The translations under genes were made by a program, and so were the position numbers. A stretch of DNA of 64,000 nt, taken from Escallonia rubra. Taxonomy: Eukaryota > Streptophyta > Magnoliopsida > Escalloniales > Escalloniaceae. The DNA is taken from assembly GCA_033065855.1 (NCBI GenBank), contig JAVXUO010001844.1, positions 434,001 through 498,000 of the forward strand. Reading direction: 5' to 3'. Positions 31,401 to 44,298 of this stretch are shown piece by piece (within the stretch, counting starts at the first letter, position 1; every line of letters starts with the position of its first letter). Below the pieces are notes generated by a model. The model was not told the origin of the DNA and made no database searches. It saw only the letters and a list, made by a program, of their open reading frames with translations.

Positions 31401-34355
31401 CAGTTAATATCTTATCGATTACCCAAAAAAAATGGGATGATATGAGGAATCTTTTCGTCATATCATCCCATTTTTTTGGGTAATCAAACTAGTAGAGTGT
31501 ATAATGCAAATTGTTATGTTTTTGGAAAAGTGTTTTAGAACTGATAAGTGCCTTGCTGATGATAGTTACTAATAGAGCGTGAACAAAGAAAGCAACCTAG
31601 TTAAAGGCAAATCAGCCTCCTATCACCCTGCTGTGTCCCTTCGATACCCCTGCGGTGTCCAAGCCGCACCCAAGATCCAGTGATTTCGTTTTAAAAACCA
31701 AAAAATTTCAGGACATGCATGCACCCAGCCTCACCCGCACCTGCACCTGATCTGCACCCAGTACTGTTGCGTCCACCAAAGTGCCGCACCCATGCTTCAT
31801 AGGTATCTTCCAACCTAGGCTGCTTTGTGCGTTTTTCAGGAAACTGACCGGGTTGGGAACTCTTAGACGAACAAGTTGAGCTTGCTCCGAGCTCACTTAT
31901 TAAGTAAAGAGCTGGGATAAATTGCACTCAAACAAATTAAAGGCCCCGATGGCCAGGAAAAAGGAAGAAATGATATGCTTCTATTCTGGAATGGCTAGTA
32001 GGGCCCAATTCTCCCAATGAAAGAGAAGAATAGGAGTGGTATTAAGCACTACTAGAAATGGAGAGATGGGAGATCTCACCGTGGTGTTCTTTTTTGTTTC
32101 TTGTTTTCTCTTCATGTGTATGCAAGTAGAAAAGCCTAAATTGTAATCATTTGGATTTTGAATTGCTTCCTGTTGTTTGTTTTGTCTTTTATCAGTGGAG
32201 TTAAGTTGTTGACGACTAAATTACTTGGAGAAGGGGTGCAACAATATGTTCAGTATTCCCCCACCCACCCAAGGAAAAAAAGAAAAAAAAACCAATGTCC
32301 ACAGTATAACAATGAGTAAGAAATAGAGGGGTGGTTTATGGCTTCTTTACGAAAAATGAGTTGCATGGTTGGCTGCTGCTTATGTGACTTTTCTAACATG
32401 AAGCCAGAATAATGTTCTCCTCAATACCAGTGCAAGGTTTGTATTGTATCTGGACGTTAAGGGAACAACATTTGTAATCGTTGCGTATTTAACTCTAAAA
32501 AGTTGTAATCAAATAAAGGTTTGTATCATCTTTGGCCCTGGCCAATGTAAAGCTTAAGCAAAGACTGATGGTGTGTTTTATTGTACTCATAACTTTGATT
32601 TTGTTTATTGATTAAGTTCTTAAATAATAATTAATAGATTAATAATGAAGTACAGAGATGTAGTTGATACTGAACTTTAGAAAGCACAACCTTTTTTTTG
32701 TTACAAGTTGGTCCTAATGTGGTGACTGACCTTGCTAAGGAAAAATATGGCTCCACTAACTGTCACCAATCAAATAACAGTAACGCCATCTTAAAGGTTC
32801 TCACAAGCTAACTTTAATGGGAACAATCACATTAGTATGTTCAAGCTTAGCTTTGGTAGAGAGAATATCTATTTTCTAAACTTAACAAAAGAAAAAAGGT
32901 TGAATAGAATTAGTACCTTAAATCTCCCTGCGAGTATCACTTTAATTACCTAAGTATTTATTATCGGCTCATAAAAGATTTCAGGTAGTGTACACTTCAG
33001 TACCTCCGGACACTTTCTGCCCAATAATGCTTCAACGACTATCTTACCCTCATAAGTTAAAAACTTCGATATAAATGTTCTCTTCTCTGATTTCTTTGTT
33101 CTCGTTCTTCTTCTTCTTCAGCCCTCCACCTCCATTGCCACCGCCACAGCACCACCATCAACCACCCCAACCTTAATCACCCACCACCATCAAACACTTG
33201 AACCAAGTAAACAACCTTAGTCACTCCAATGTGCTGAATCTCTCATCAGTTCTTTTGAAGTACTGGTACTGAAAAACTGTTTGGTGGGTAAGGGTGCTCG
33301 GCTAATGACGGTACCTGGGTGGAGTTATTGCAGTTGCGGTGGTCTCTCTGGTGCTCACTGCCTTGGAGTTTAGGGATGAGGTATTAGGTGTTGGTTCTGG
33401 TGGTGCTGCTTAGTAGTTTATGAGGGGAGGGAGATGGTGATTTCTCTTGAAAATGAAGAAGAATGTAGAAATGAGGTGCTGGACGTTTTTGCCCTGGTAG
33501 AAATGAACTGTTGTACATGTTTATCCATGTAGTGGGTCCCATGTCACTGAATCGGGTTAACAATTTGGATGGAAAGTTCGAGGAGGTACTCGAGTGTTCG
33601 TTAAATAAAATGATTAGGTACTGGAGTGAGATTTTCAAGGAGTTTCGAGGTACTAAATGTGTATTAACTCAAAGACAAACTGTCTTTCGGCTGGTGGTGT
33701 CGTTCTTGTGTCTGTCCATGTCTGTGTGGACCCTTTTTTTTTTTTTTGGAGGGGGGGTGGGGGGAAGAGAGAATAAATGTTTCTCTTCTTCTTTCTTCTT
33801 TTGGTAGATGGGACATGTAAATTACTTTTATTTTTTCGATAGACTGCTTCCAAGATATCGTATATCTTAAAATGGTGATTCTATGCCATTTAGATGATAG
33901 AATGGTGATGAAAAAGTGGAGAAAGATGTTGCCAAGTGAGATTAGAGGAAGAAGTTTTGCTCAAGCTTATAGTTTTTTCTACCTTTAGTGTGTGGAATTT
34001 GCTCTGGCTTTTACATGTATATGTGTGGGTGTGGGTGTATTTGCCATTTTTTTGGAATCTACGTCTTCAAGTTTGTTATATCTCTCAGGCAACAAATAAT
34101 CTACTTGAACTTTTGGAGAAAATGAATATCAGAGTGGCAGAAGAGTACAAAGGCTTTGGTGATGTGGCTTCCGGCTTAAGGGTCTTTGTGGAGCAGTTGA
34201 AGTGCAAAAGTGGGAACTTTGACGAGTATGTTCAGCAAATTGATATAATAGAGAAGCAAGTGACTGAATTTGAAGCTGTTATCTCGATGCTTGATAAATA
34301 TGTTTCTTTGTTAGAGACAGAAGTGCAGTCAGTTTATAGAATTCCACCGTCATAG
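28483..34355 (+). CDS. BLOS2: BLOC-1 subunit 2 (BLOS2), two coding exons with a 5.1 kb intron
   Basis: BLOS2 is a small coiled-coil subunit of BLOC-1, an endosomal sorting complex. Coding exon 1 is 28483-28959, ending EELTEALSNLFTSVSTTIKG then ELK and a GT donor. Exon 2 is 34089-34355, preceded by CTCTCAG, starting ATNNLLELLEKMNIRVAEEY and including GLRVFVEQLKCKSGNFDEYV, FEAVISMLDKYVSLLE and a C-terminal RIPPS before TAG. Both junctions are phase 0, and together they give about 247 codons. The conserved BLOS2 core starts at about residue 139; the ~135 acidic residues before it are not a known domain and may be a longer N-terminal extension or a mis-chosen start. The large intron carries several small repeats and a TIR element but no coding exon that I can see. 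No stop breaks the conserved region. Confidence 0.88.
30649..31194. repeat. 124-bp direct duplication in the BLOS2 intron
   Basis: The sequence at 30649-30772 (from CCACGTAAGAGCTGG to ATCGTAAGCT) recurs at 31071-31194 with a few substitutions, spaced 422 bp apart. It carries splice-like motifs (CTTGTTAATTCAGG) but has no coding content. Confidence 0.9.
31417..31485. repeat. Short near-perfect hairpin in the BLOS2 intron
   Basis: GATTACCCAAAAAAAATGGG and ATGATATGA pair with TCATATCAT and CCCATTTTTTTGGGTAATC around a short loop (AGGAATCTTTTCG), giving a stem of about 28 bp. It could be a small foldback element or a small-RNA precursor; nothing shows which. Confidence 0.7.
31640..31799. mobile_element. 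Third copy (end fragment) of the GTGAAGCA/TGCGGGTG DNA family
   Basis: In reverse complement it begins TATGAAGCATGGGTGCGG and has many GGTGCAGG and TGCGGGTG motifs as at 3410-3554. It directly adjoins an open minus-strand stretch (31800-31927, with SSQPGQFPEKRTKQPRLED), which may be another host exon fragment but is not identified. Confidence 0.55.
32911..33655. mobile_element. ~745-bp TIR element in the BLOS2 intron
   Basis: The left end TAGTACCTTAAATCTCCCTG... and the reverse complement of the right end TAGTACCTCGAAACTCCTTG... agree over about 42 bp with mismatches, including TACCTAA at the inner edge. No transposase is present. No clear TSD was found, so the class is open. Confidence 0.5.
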
Positions 34356-34708
34356 AGAAAGTTGTCTTTTAATAGAAAAAAATTGGTTTGGTTTCATCTG
34401 ATTTCTCCTGATTTTTGTACGAGTGATGTAACCGTATACTTGAAGCAGGGTTTCTTTTTTGGCATTATATGTGTATCTAGAGCAGGAATTACAATCAAAA
34501 AGTGGATAACACTTGATAGAAATCCTAGCCGCATTCTCCGTCCTTATACACTCTTCCTCCCTTGACTCTCCGTTTTATGTGCATCTTCATTTTTGTCTGC
34601 CTTTCCTTGGTCTGGTCTCTTTTTTCCCGTTCTATCCCCTTCATTCTGTTCCTTATTTATTTATTTATTTATCTGTTGGTAGCTTCAGAATCGGTGGATG
34701 TCCAGTTT

Positions 34709-35060
34709 GAGTTTTTTCCCTAAATAATACATATTTAATACTTAATTACCAAAATACACCATTTTCAAACTTATTTACCCGCATACCACATTTTGGGAAA
34801 TCGTGGTTTGAAATCACGTTTTCAAGGTAGCAATCGCTGTTTCAAACAGCGATTTCTACTTGATTTTTACCTTAAAATAGAAATCGTGGTTTGAAACCAC
34901 GTTTTCAAGGTAGAAATCGCTGTTTGAAACAGCGATTTCTACCTTGAAAACGTGGTTTCAAACCACGATTTTTCAAAATGTGGTATGCGGGTAAATAAGT
35001 TTGAAAATGGTGTATTTTGGTAATTAAGTATTAAATATGTATTATTTAGGGAAAAAACTC
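34709..35060. mobile_element. 352-bp foldback MITE with 10-bp TSD (Mutator-like)
   Basis: The two ends are near-perfect inverted repeats over well above 80 bp (GAGTTTTTTCCCTAAATAAT... and its complement) and the centre holds further nested palindromes (AAATCGTGGTTTGAAACCACG and ATCGCTGTTTGAAACAGCGA). It is flanked by exact copies of TGTCCAGTTT (34699-34708 and 35061-35070), a 10-bp duplication that suits Mutator-like elements. It lies about 350 bp after the BLOS2 stop, probably in or near its 3' UTR, where a transcript would fold into a long hairpin. Confidence 0.9.
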
Positions 35061-35070
35061 TGTCCAGTTT

Positions 35071-36379
35071 GATGAATCCAAGATGGTTTGCGAGGAAATT
35101 CAGAGGATTGAATATACCGATAAGGAAGTCATCATGAAAACAGATGTCTGCCTTTTAATCCCAATAGCGATGGCAATACGGGGGTCCACGCCCTTCCCCA
35201 AGCTGCCTCATTCCCATTGTGTTTCATTCTTTGTTTTAATTCTTTCGTCGCGTCCCATCTCATTTAGATCCATTTCGTCCCGTTTGACCTGATTCAATAC
35301 ATGCCAACCAACTCTTTTAGTTTTGCAATTCTTTATTTTTTAACTAGTAAAATATTTATAAAAGAAATATTCTACTCTGTTGAAGGGGGTGGCGGCCACC
35401 GGTCGCCACCATCTCCAAGGCCCTGCCACTAGTTAAAGCCTCATGATTGCATTTTCGAGGGAATAAATGGCTTTTATGGTACCAGTCAGAAAAGAAGGTA
35501 AAAAAATGTTTATTGACCTAATCGAGGAGGGGTGGTCTGTCCGTTAACTATACATTAAAAATTACTGGGTCAAGGGTCACCAAATTCAACTATTGTTTCA
35601 ACTCTAATTGAACGACGACATCATAATTATAATTAAATGACTATAATACACTTTGACATACTGAAAAAGAAAATAAAAAATCATAATGACTGCAGCTTGT
35701 TATCCAATTAGTTTTATGTCCACTTTAGCCTTTTACAGTATGAGGTTGTATCGATAATTTCTATCTAAATTGAAATATGTTAAGGAGGATTGCATTAGTA
35801 ATAAGAGTTTATGTAGACATACAACCGAGTATAACAAATATTACAGCTCAATTGAAGACGAAAAATACTACAAGCTTGTTACAAACCAGTATAATAAAAA
35901 AATTACATTAGTATAACCTACCCCCTCTTAGAAAGGCCGCTCGTGCTGGATATTGTCATTAGTTGTATAGGCTGTACTAGCAAGAAAATTAACCATTTTA
36001 AACAAGTTTTTTTGCTATCAAACTGCAGCTTTGGAGCTCCATACTAGCAAAATATATGTCAAAAAGTATTGAGCATGTATGGAGATGCTTACTGCTACCA
36101 TGGCTAGCACTTAGATGTGAACACAAACGATTCGAGTCAGTATAAATCATAACATGCATGGATTTATGAGAATGAGTCCATGTGCATGCCTTGAGAAGGG
36201 CGATAACTTATCGAAGGATAGGAAGGCCTAACCATCCAACAACTATTCTATCCCCGTTATCCATTAAATGAGTGATCATTCGCTGCTAGTTAATTCACTG
36301 ACAAGGAACTAACGCGATAGTTGTTCTAATATGAAGCTATTAATCCAATACCTACTTGCTTACCTCCTGCGTCAAATCA
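35071..36379. other. Non-coding interval
   Basis: No gene or RNA recognised. A short GC-rich palindrome (GGTGGCGGCCACCGG) occurs at 35388; the rest is AT-rich unique-looking sequence. Confidence 0.4.
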
Positions 36380-39300
36380 AAATGTAGTAAAATACAAGTA
36401 ACTTAAGGAGTAATACATGTGCAATGATTGGCCGAAAATTGGAAGGGTAGTAGCCCTTTCTAACTCGAGTTTTATTGATATGACCTTAACGGGTAAAGAT
36501 CCAGAATGGTTGGACGAATCGAACAAAATTCTAACAAATGTAGAAGTTTGGAAAATTCTAATTATCATCTCGCCTATCATGGTTAACGATAATCTCGTTG
36601 CTATGTTTCCAACTGAACCACAAAGATAGATATATTAACTATATTATGCGATGAAATTGCTTCGTGTGGGGAGAGGATCTAATAAGCCAACTCATCAACC
36701 ACTCCAAAAAACTAGTAACCTAATTTTCTTGGGCAACAACTATATAATGAGCCTACCACACCGTACATAACAAGGACTTTCAAATAAAATATGAGTAAGG
36801 GTTTCACATTATTTTCACAAATGACACAGAGTTTACTACTACTAATTCCTAAACAATAAAGAAAGGTAAACAAGGGAAGTCTGTCAAGGAAAGTTTTCTA
36901 GAGAAAAATTTAAATTTTAAATTAAATAGGAAAAAAATCAAAAGACTTGCTAGACTTTAACGAGAATTGTTACTGCTGGATTGGAATAACTTGGATCTCG
37001 GGGAATCTAAGCGTCTTTCTGCTGATAGAGAGCATCATAGGCTGAGCGGGCAGAAAATCTCCACTTCTAAAAAATTTCCAACCCTCTGATCCTCACAATC
37101 TACCCTTTATATATAAGTGCTTAGGATATTGCTAGCAATGTCAGTGGGAAGAATGGAGTTTACTAACTAGCAATAATTTATTCTCCATTTACCATTAAAT
37201 TTACTACCTTAGCTAGTGGATTGTGATTAGCCTTGTAAATCCTAAGAGATATCGTATAAAATTGGGAGAGCCAATAATCTTGCACAAAAGTATTGATTTT
37301 CCATTACCCACTGTCACCGTACTCCTAACTACAGAGCCTCCCTGCTAGCTATTATTCCCCACCATACCTCAGAAAAGTTTGTTGGATTTGAGAATTCATC
37401 AAAGAGATATACTTGCAATATTTAGCCGTGAATATAGATGCAATGAAAGAGCTTGGTTTATGAAGAATATTCCAGCCTACTTTCGCAAGTAAAGCAGCTT
37501 CAAAGAGTCTTGTATAACGAAACCCTAAACTGCCCTTATTCTACATGCTTACATTAACAATGCAACTTTACCTATTAGATCCTTTTCTTACCACTATTGA
37601 CTAACCACCAAAATCGTATCATAATTGTGTCGATCTGTTTGCACACATAAGCTAAAAATAGAAAGCACTGCATATGATGATTGTCTAAATTGGAGAGAAC
37701 AGACCGCACCAGCGTGGGTCTGCTTGCTTTGTTTAACATACACCCTTTCCACCCTGCGCATCTAACTCAAACTTGATCAATGAGAGAACGTAAAACTCTA
37801 TGATGATTGGTGACAATATCCAAGGATGTTCCTAAGTATTTCCCAAATTTCTCTTGAATACGAATCTTTAAGATCTTGGATGTTAATAGCTGCATATGTT
37901 ATAATGCATATAATATAAGGGAGAAAATATCACCAAAGTCTCATCTGCAATCAATTCTTTCAGTTCATATGAAAGAAAACCAAAGCCTCATCAGCAAATA
38001 TAATATGGCTGATTGGTAGAGCTGAGTAGCAAACCTGATACCCTAAAGGATTCTTCGATCCTGAGCCTCTACAAGAGATACAAAGAGGACTTCTAAGCAC
38101 TGAATAAAGAGATTCGAAGAAAAAGGATTTCCTAATCGAAGGCCACATGTAGGACGGATTCTTTTTGAAGGGAACCATTGATGAGTAGTGAGTAAGACAC
38201 GGCTTTGGCATACTTTTAGATAAGTCTAATCCAATTCCCAGGGAAATTAGATTTACCCAGAGCCACTTGTAAGAAGTCGCATTATATTCGACCATAAGCT
38301 TTACTCATGCCAATTTTGAGTGCTACCTTTCCCACCTGACCATATTTTTGAGTTTGAATGATGTATTTGACTTCTTGATATATCGGCATCCAATAAATAT
38401 CCAAAGCTAAAGAAAGATAAAACTACTTTTTAATGGGAAAACGCATAAGTCCCACCAAATTAGTACACTGTGGCAGGATTCCATTTAATTCCGGTGATTT
38501 TAATAGAACAATATCAAAAAGAGCATTTGAACCTCAATGCTTGTGAAAGGTTTATTCAATTAAGCTACTTAGTCTGAAGATAAAACTGTTGAAAGAGCAT
38601 TGATAGAAATCAACTGTTGGGAAGAACCTACGCTAGATGGCTTCCACACATAGAAATGACTGGCAGAACGATCTATAATATCTGATTCAGTAGATACCAA
38701 ATTATTCTGAGAGTTTAAAATTCGATGTATTTGACTCCCATTTCTTTTAATTATTGGAGATGTATGGAATAACTCTGTGTTTCTATCACCATCAAACTCC
38801 CACTTGGATATGGCTTTTTGTGCCCAATAGATTGTTTCATTGTCAAGAAACAAACCCAAATGTAGGCTCAATTGTCGATCAATATATCGTGCATGTGGAT
38901 TTGGCAATAGAGGTTAAAGGTGTAGGAGTTTCTCTTTAGTATCTTTGATTCTAGCAGGAATATTTCCAATTCTTTCTATGTTCTAAGGAATCATAATCTA
39001 CATCATGATCTTTCACGGCAAGCACATGCAACAGAGGTCAACCAACAACCATAGTAGACCAAGCCACTTATCTAACCAGCCTGCCCATCAGATGTAGAAG
39101 GCAATGTGCTTGGAATTGAGGGTTTTATTTTTGGAATAGTCCAGCAGGGATATGCATCCAGGAGGATAGGAGCATGATAAGAGGACTCAACCCCGAGGTT
39201 TAAAATTTCGGTATTAGGAAAAATTTGGTCCATTATGGGTTAGTAAAGCCATTATCAATTCTCTCAAAAGTGTAAGCATCTCCTAGAGGATTGCTAGTCC

Positions 39301-39870
39301 AAGTAAATGTGGGTCCTGACCATTTAGTATCAATTAGTCCAACCTCGTGACTAAACTCAACAAAAGGAGTAAGCCCAGAGATTCCATCTTCTCCGGCACC
39401 AGAACTTTTAAATGGATAGAGGACCTAATTAAAGTCACATATAAGAACTAAAAGACCACTACAACTGGCTAAGACTACTATGATATGCTCCCTTGTTCGT
39501 CTGCATTGCGCGACAACCGGGTGTTGATGAAAAAAGCATGTTAACCCATATTGTCCTCTATATAATGAAAACAAGATCTAGATGATATGAGAATCAGAGC
39601 AAAAGATACTACGCACGACTCTATCTTTCCTGCCCACTTAAAGACTTTCGTTAAGTCCCAGTGGATTCACTACAGTGCTAAAAGTAAATCCTACCTTCGG
39701 AAAATATCATCACCGTTGTGATTTCATATAGGTTTCTTGAAAAAATGAAATGCAGGGAGGTCATTTGGCGAGCTATATGAACTTTACGAGGCTGACCGAA
39801 ACCTCGACAATTCCAGCTCAAAGCTCTCGTAGAGGGTGAATGGGTTGTATAGGGATAGCACCTGAACGCT
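36380..39870 (-). pseudogene. Decayed L1-type LINE (ORF2 remnant)
   Basis: On the minus strand, in element order: an endonuclease start near 39820 (WNCRGFG-like, written through broken frames), a segment near 39300 resembling WTSNPLGDAYTFERIDNG, the linker before RT (YWAQKAISKWEFDGDRNTEL at 38907-38569), an RT fragment (SHIIFADEALVFF at about 38000, where the catalytic FADD has become FADE), and zf-RVT-like sequence at 36.7-36.9 kb. Frames are broken many times and the RT active site is altered, so it is inactive. It is distinct in sequence from the full-length LINE at 3.6-11.3 kb. Confidence 0.75.
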
Positions 39871-40453
39871 ATCAGTGCAGATAAAATATCATTTGGACGA
39901 ATATTACTAGAGAGGTTACCTGTTTCTATTTAATGGTAAAAAGACAAAAAAATAGAGGGGGAGAGAGCTTATTTTAAGTTGACAAAACCAGCCGGGAAAC
40001 AACAGACTTCTCTTCAATTATTTCATGGGAATTACAATTTGATCCACCTTATGAAATTTTATTTTTTCCCTCTACCAAAAGCCATCGTCATCCGAATGCA
40101 CATACAAGCAAAACTCACTCTATCACCTCTTAAAGCCTGAAGACAGCTAACTTTCTGTAGTGGGAGTGTAACACTTTGTTTAATTTGGACTTCACAAGGC
40201 TCAATTGTATTCATCTTATCACAACTCAATCCCGCAAAGAGCAGAACATATATCCCTAATATGAATGTCTTGAAGTTTCCATTTTTTTTCTGTTTTCCTT
40301 TAGTATGACAATTTGGTTAGTAGAAACGGAAAGATACTCGGCATGCCCTCTATTCTTGACATAAATGTAAGGCTGAATAGGCTGTAAGAAATCAATGCTT
40401 GCTCCATGACTATGGGTTTTAACATAATGAACTCCAGAGAATGTGCAAGCATT
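39871..40453. other. Unassigned interval upstream of the decayed LINE
   Basis: It could be the 5' part of the decayed LINE. A minus-strand 75-codon frame is present but shows no recognisable ORF1 motif. Confidence 0.25.
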
Positions 40454-40545
40454 CATATGGGCTAGTTCAATTAATGAAGACATGATATTCCACAGTCCCC
40501 ATATGGGCTAGTTCAATTAATGAAGACATGATATTCCACAGTCCC
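40454..40545. repeat. 46-bp tandem duplication
   Basis: CATATGGGCTAGTTCAATTA through CACAGTCCC occurs twice head-to-tail, identical over the 46-bp period. Confidence 0.95.
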
Positions 40546-40620
40546 CATACGCATACCTAGATCTGCAGATTTAGAGCTTAGATATGAACTTTACTGACCT
40601 TGTAAATGGGGCTGCGGCTT

Positions 40621-43535
40621 TGTTACTTGCGACACCCTCAACCCTGGTGAAACCACCCGAGTTGAAGTTCCTATCACAATCACATCATAACCCTGTGCGG
40701 AATACAGAGTAACTACAACATCAACGTCTATTTATCTCAACACTGACAACATATTGTGCAGTCATAAAGAGCAACTACACCTTAACGCATCACTAATAGA
40801 CGCTCTAGAAATGCGTCTTTACAAAATTTTCTTAGAAACGAACATCATTCTATTGCGGAAGACTTTCAACTCTTTAACAACATAACATTTACAAAGTAAT
40901 ACACGACTGTAGTCGTGTAGCTCTTATCGACGCACACTGCCAGCTTAACCTTTGCCCTATTTTTTCCAGCTTGTCTTATCTCGCTCAACTCATTACTTCG
41001 CTCAACTTTTCTACTTTGTCTTCTTTCCCTTGGTCAATCTCCTTGGTCAATCTTATAACATGTAACAACATAGATAAGGAATGAACGTAAATCTCCAAGT
41101 AAAGACAACACGACGAGTATCATGTACAAGTGATTCGAGAGTCTCGAAGGAATAATGATCATCTCAACAATAACAATTAATCAAGAGTTTAATAATAAAT
41201 TCAACATCAACGTAAATTGTTAAACAATCTTTTTCTTTCCTTAGACTGAGAGGCTTTGAGGCCCAACAGAATAACATCATTCCCACTTGAACCAGAACGG
41301 CACAGACTCATTAACTATGCATATGTAATGCAAGAGAAAACAACAAAGCAAACGATAATCATAGGAAACATAAATAGTAAAAATCAGCAACATCAATTAA
41401 AATCAATTGCAAATGCAGACTCGACTTGACTTGACAAGATAGACTCTAGCACGCTTTATATTTTTGTCAGTTACTCTATTTTCACTGACTACCAGTTACT
41501 CAAATTTCACTGGCCTTCAACTTATTAATGCCCGATTATATCGGTATTCATATGATATTCATGCCCCATTGTACGGGGTCTTAATCTTAGTCTCGCATAA
41601 ATTGAAAGGAGACAATTTTCATAAAGGGACGGAGTTAGAGAGTATTTTGATCATTAGTCCTAAAAAAATCATCATTTTTTTATCAACGGGCAGACTAAGA
41701 GAATTGTTCTACCTCAAGTCCTCAATGACATAATTCAAAGTTTTATCAACGGGGCAGACTAAGGGAAAATATTCCACCTTATGTCCTCAACAACACAACT
41801 TGAGCAAAAAACACCGGGTCACAAGAGCAACCGGCATTACAACCAAGAGTTTAATGTACACATCATCAACGAGGCAGACTTGGGAGAAACATAACAACAA
41901 GTCCTCAACAGTGTTCTTAATTGGAGAAATATCGGTTATCAATAACTGCTGACATCTCACAACAACACCACCACCACAATCTACATAACATCATCATCAA
42001 TGATAGGTATGCTAACATAATCAAATGATGGTATACAAGGAACCGTATTGTCCTTACTAAACTTCATCAACATGGCGTACTAAAGGAAATTACTCTACTT
42101 AGGTCCTCAATAGCATAACTCAAATAAAAGAATACCGGTCATAATGACTACGAGTGTCCAATCATAATAAATAGGAGTTCAACATAAACGTCATCAACAT
42201 GACATGCTAATTGAAACAATGAATTACCATATTGGAACCGCACTGTCCTTACCTGACTGGCTTATAGCAACTCGCAACTTCTGATCACAACAAGATGATC
42301 ACCTAATCAAATAAGACCTTGCTCATCAGATACCCTTCAAACACACATACGCACGCACACACACAGACACGCGCGTGTGTGCGCTCACGTACACACACAT
42401 ACACTTTATTCTACCCTTCCCAATTAACCCTTAATATTCCGATCCAGTAGTCAGATTCTTAACCTAGCCTTATCGACGCATTAGCGATAATAAACTCCCT
42501 TTGAGACTTATTAACATCATCCCTAGATTCCCGTCACACTGGATGCTTAATTATGCGCATTCTTAAAATTCAGCGCCGACATGGCAAATTACTAAAATAC
42601 CCCATAATGATCATTACACCACTACCCCCCCCCCCCCAAAAAAAAAACCGCTTTAAAATAACTTTTTACATGTACTACATCATTTTTCGGACTGAAAAGT
42701 CCTCTGAGGAATTTTATAGGAAGAATTACCAAAATACCCCTAACCTAGGTAAAATTACCAAAATACCCCAAGGCGGCCATCGCCGCAATAAAAATCCCAA
42801 AACAAATTTAAAACGTCTTTTGAGGCGAACGACACTGGTTTTCAGACTCAAAAGCCCTTCGGGGATTTTTTTCGCTCAAAAACCTCTAATTGACATCTAA
42901 TAGAGCGCTCTGAGGGCGGTTCTGTTAAAAATAGCTATCGGCTTTGAAATGTCCCAAAATTTTAGAGATTGAGGCATCATAATACTTTAAGGTCCTCATA
43001 AAATTTCTAAGCAAAACGACATAAGTTTGCTATTTTTTAATTCACCATGAAGTCTTTCACCGACAACATCATTTCACCCCCTTCGCGACCTCGAAAAAAT
43101 CTCAAATGTTTCCACATTGTAGATTTCTTAGAAATAATTGGGGTTTCATCTTTGTAGTTTGTCAGAATCTGCCCCAAACTAACTTTAAATCTTCAAACAG
43201 TGGACTGCCTAAACCTTATCTACATTTACCGACACTTACAGTTAGTGTTCATTCCTTAAACAGATTGACCTACACACTTCTTCACCTTGACACACACACA
43301 CACACACACACACATTTTCCTCCCCTCACTGCCAAGCAAACAACTCACAAAATCTTCATTATACACACACAATTACACACCTCCACACAGTAATATACTC
43401 TTAAACCCCCCCCCCCCCCCCCCCACACACACACACTGTGACCAACACACACACACACACACAACTCCATGACAGCAGCCCCTATGCTGCTCCCTTTCCC
43501 CTTCACCATTTATGCACACACACAACACCATAAAG

Positions 43536-43574
<39 letters not shown>

Positions 43575-44298
43575 ACAACATAGACAAACACACACCCCCA
43601 TACACCCACACACACCTTCAACATAGACACACACCCACCCACACACACACACACCCTCTAGCAACCACCATGGCTGCTTCCCCTTCCTCTTCACCCTAAC
43701 ACACACACCCCACTGCACCCATGTTCACACACATCACACAAGAACAACACACACGCACACACGACATGTCACACTCACACACACACACACACACACCGTG
43801 AACACCCCCCTAATTAACCTTAAAAAATACAATTGAGAGAAATAGATTACCCTTTTAGGGTTTTGAAATTTCTCTTTGTTTTTCTCTCTTTTTTCCTTCT
43901 CTACCGAGTGCTCTGTTTCTCTCTTTTTTGTTTCTTCTTCTTTTCTTTTTCCTTTCTTTTCTTCTTAATTCCACAAACTCCATTTTTTTCATTTTCTTTA
44001 ATTATCACCCCCTTTTAAGTAGGAGGTGTCTAACCCTCCTTAAAATTTTCCCACAAAATAACATATTTTTGCCACTAATCACCTTTTTTGAAAATTACAA
44101 TTTAGCCCCTCAACTTTTCATAATTACACTTTGATCGTTCAACTTTCACAAAGTTGCACTTTGGCCCCAAGCTAAATTAGCCCCTCATTTTTATTCTAAT
44201 TAATCAATTATCGATAAAATAATTTTAGCGATAAAAATAACGTGCTTAATTAATCTAACTCTCAATTAGATTTAATTAAGGTACTACATTATTGTAAC
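40621..44298. repeat. Probable solo LTR of a gypsy chromodomain-type element (~3.7 kb)
   Basis: It starts TGTTACTTGCGACACCC and ends ATTATTGTAACA, giving TGTTAC/GTAACA ends. The right part (CTCAACTTTTCATAATTACA, TTGCACTTTGGCCCC) resembles the end of the 2.2 kb LTRs at 15.3-15.5 and 22.3-22.45 kb in style and orientation, and the left part (CGACACCCTCAACCCTGG) resembles common LTR starts of this group. No internal coding region and no matching TSD (GGCTT on the left, AACCG on the right). Imperfect repeats of GGCAGACTAAGGG ... GTCCTCAA occur at 41.68-42.1 kb. Confidence 0.45.
43284..43800. repeat. Compound (CA)n and poly(C) microsatellite
   Basis: Several CA runs (about 43285-43314, 43446-43461, 43541-43570, 43776-43797) and an 18-base C run near 43406, separated by CACACC-rich sequence. 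Frames through it give meaningless His/Thr-rich ORFs. Confidence 0.95.

Noticed and set aside
43106-43718. Histidine/threonine-rich ORFs on both strands
   Set aside because: They are produced by the CA and poly(C) microsatellite.
43833-44134. Phe/Leu-rich ORFs of 61 and 68 codons
   Set aside because: Poly-T/C rich sequence near the end of the probable LTR, with no domain.
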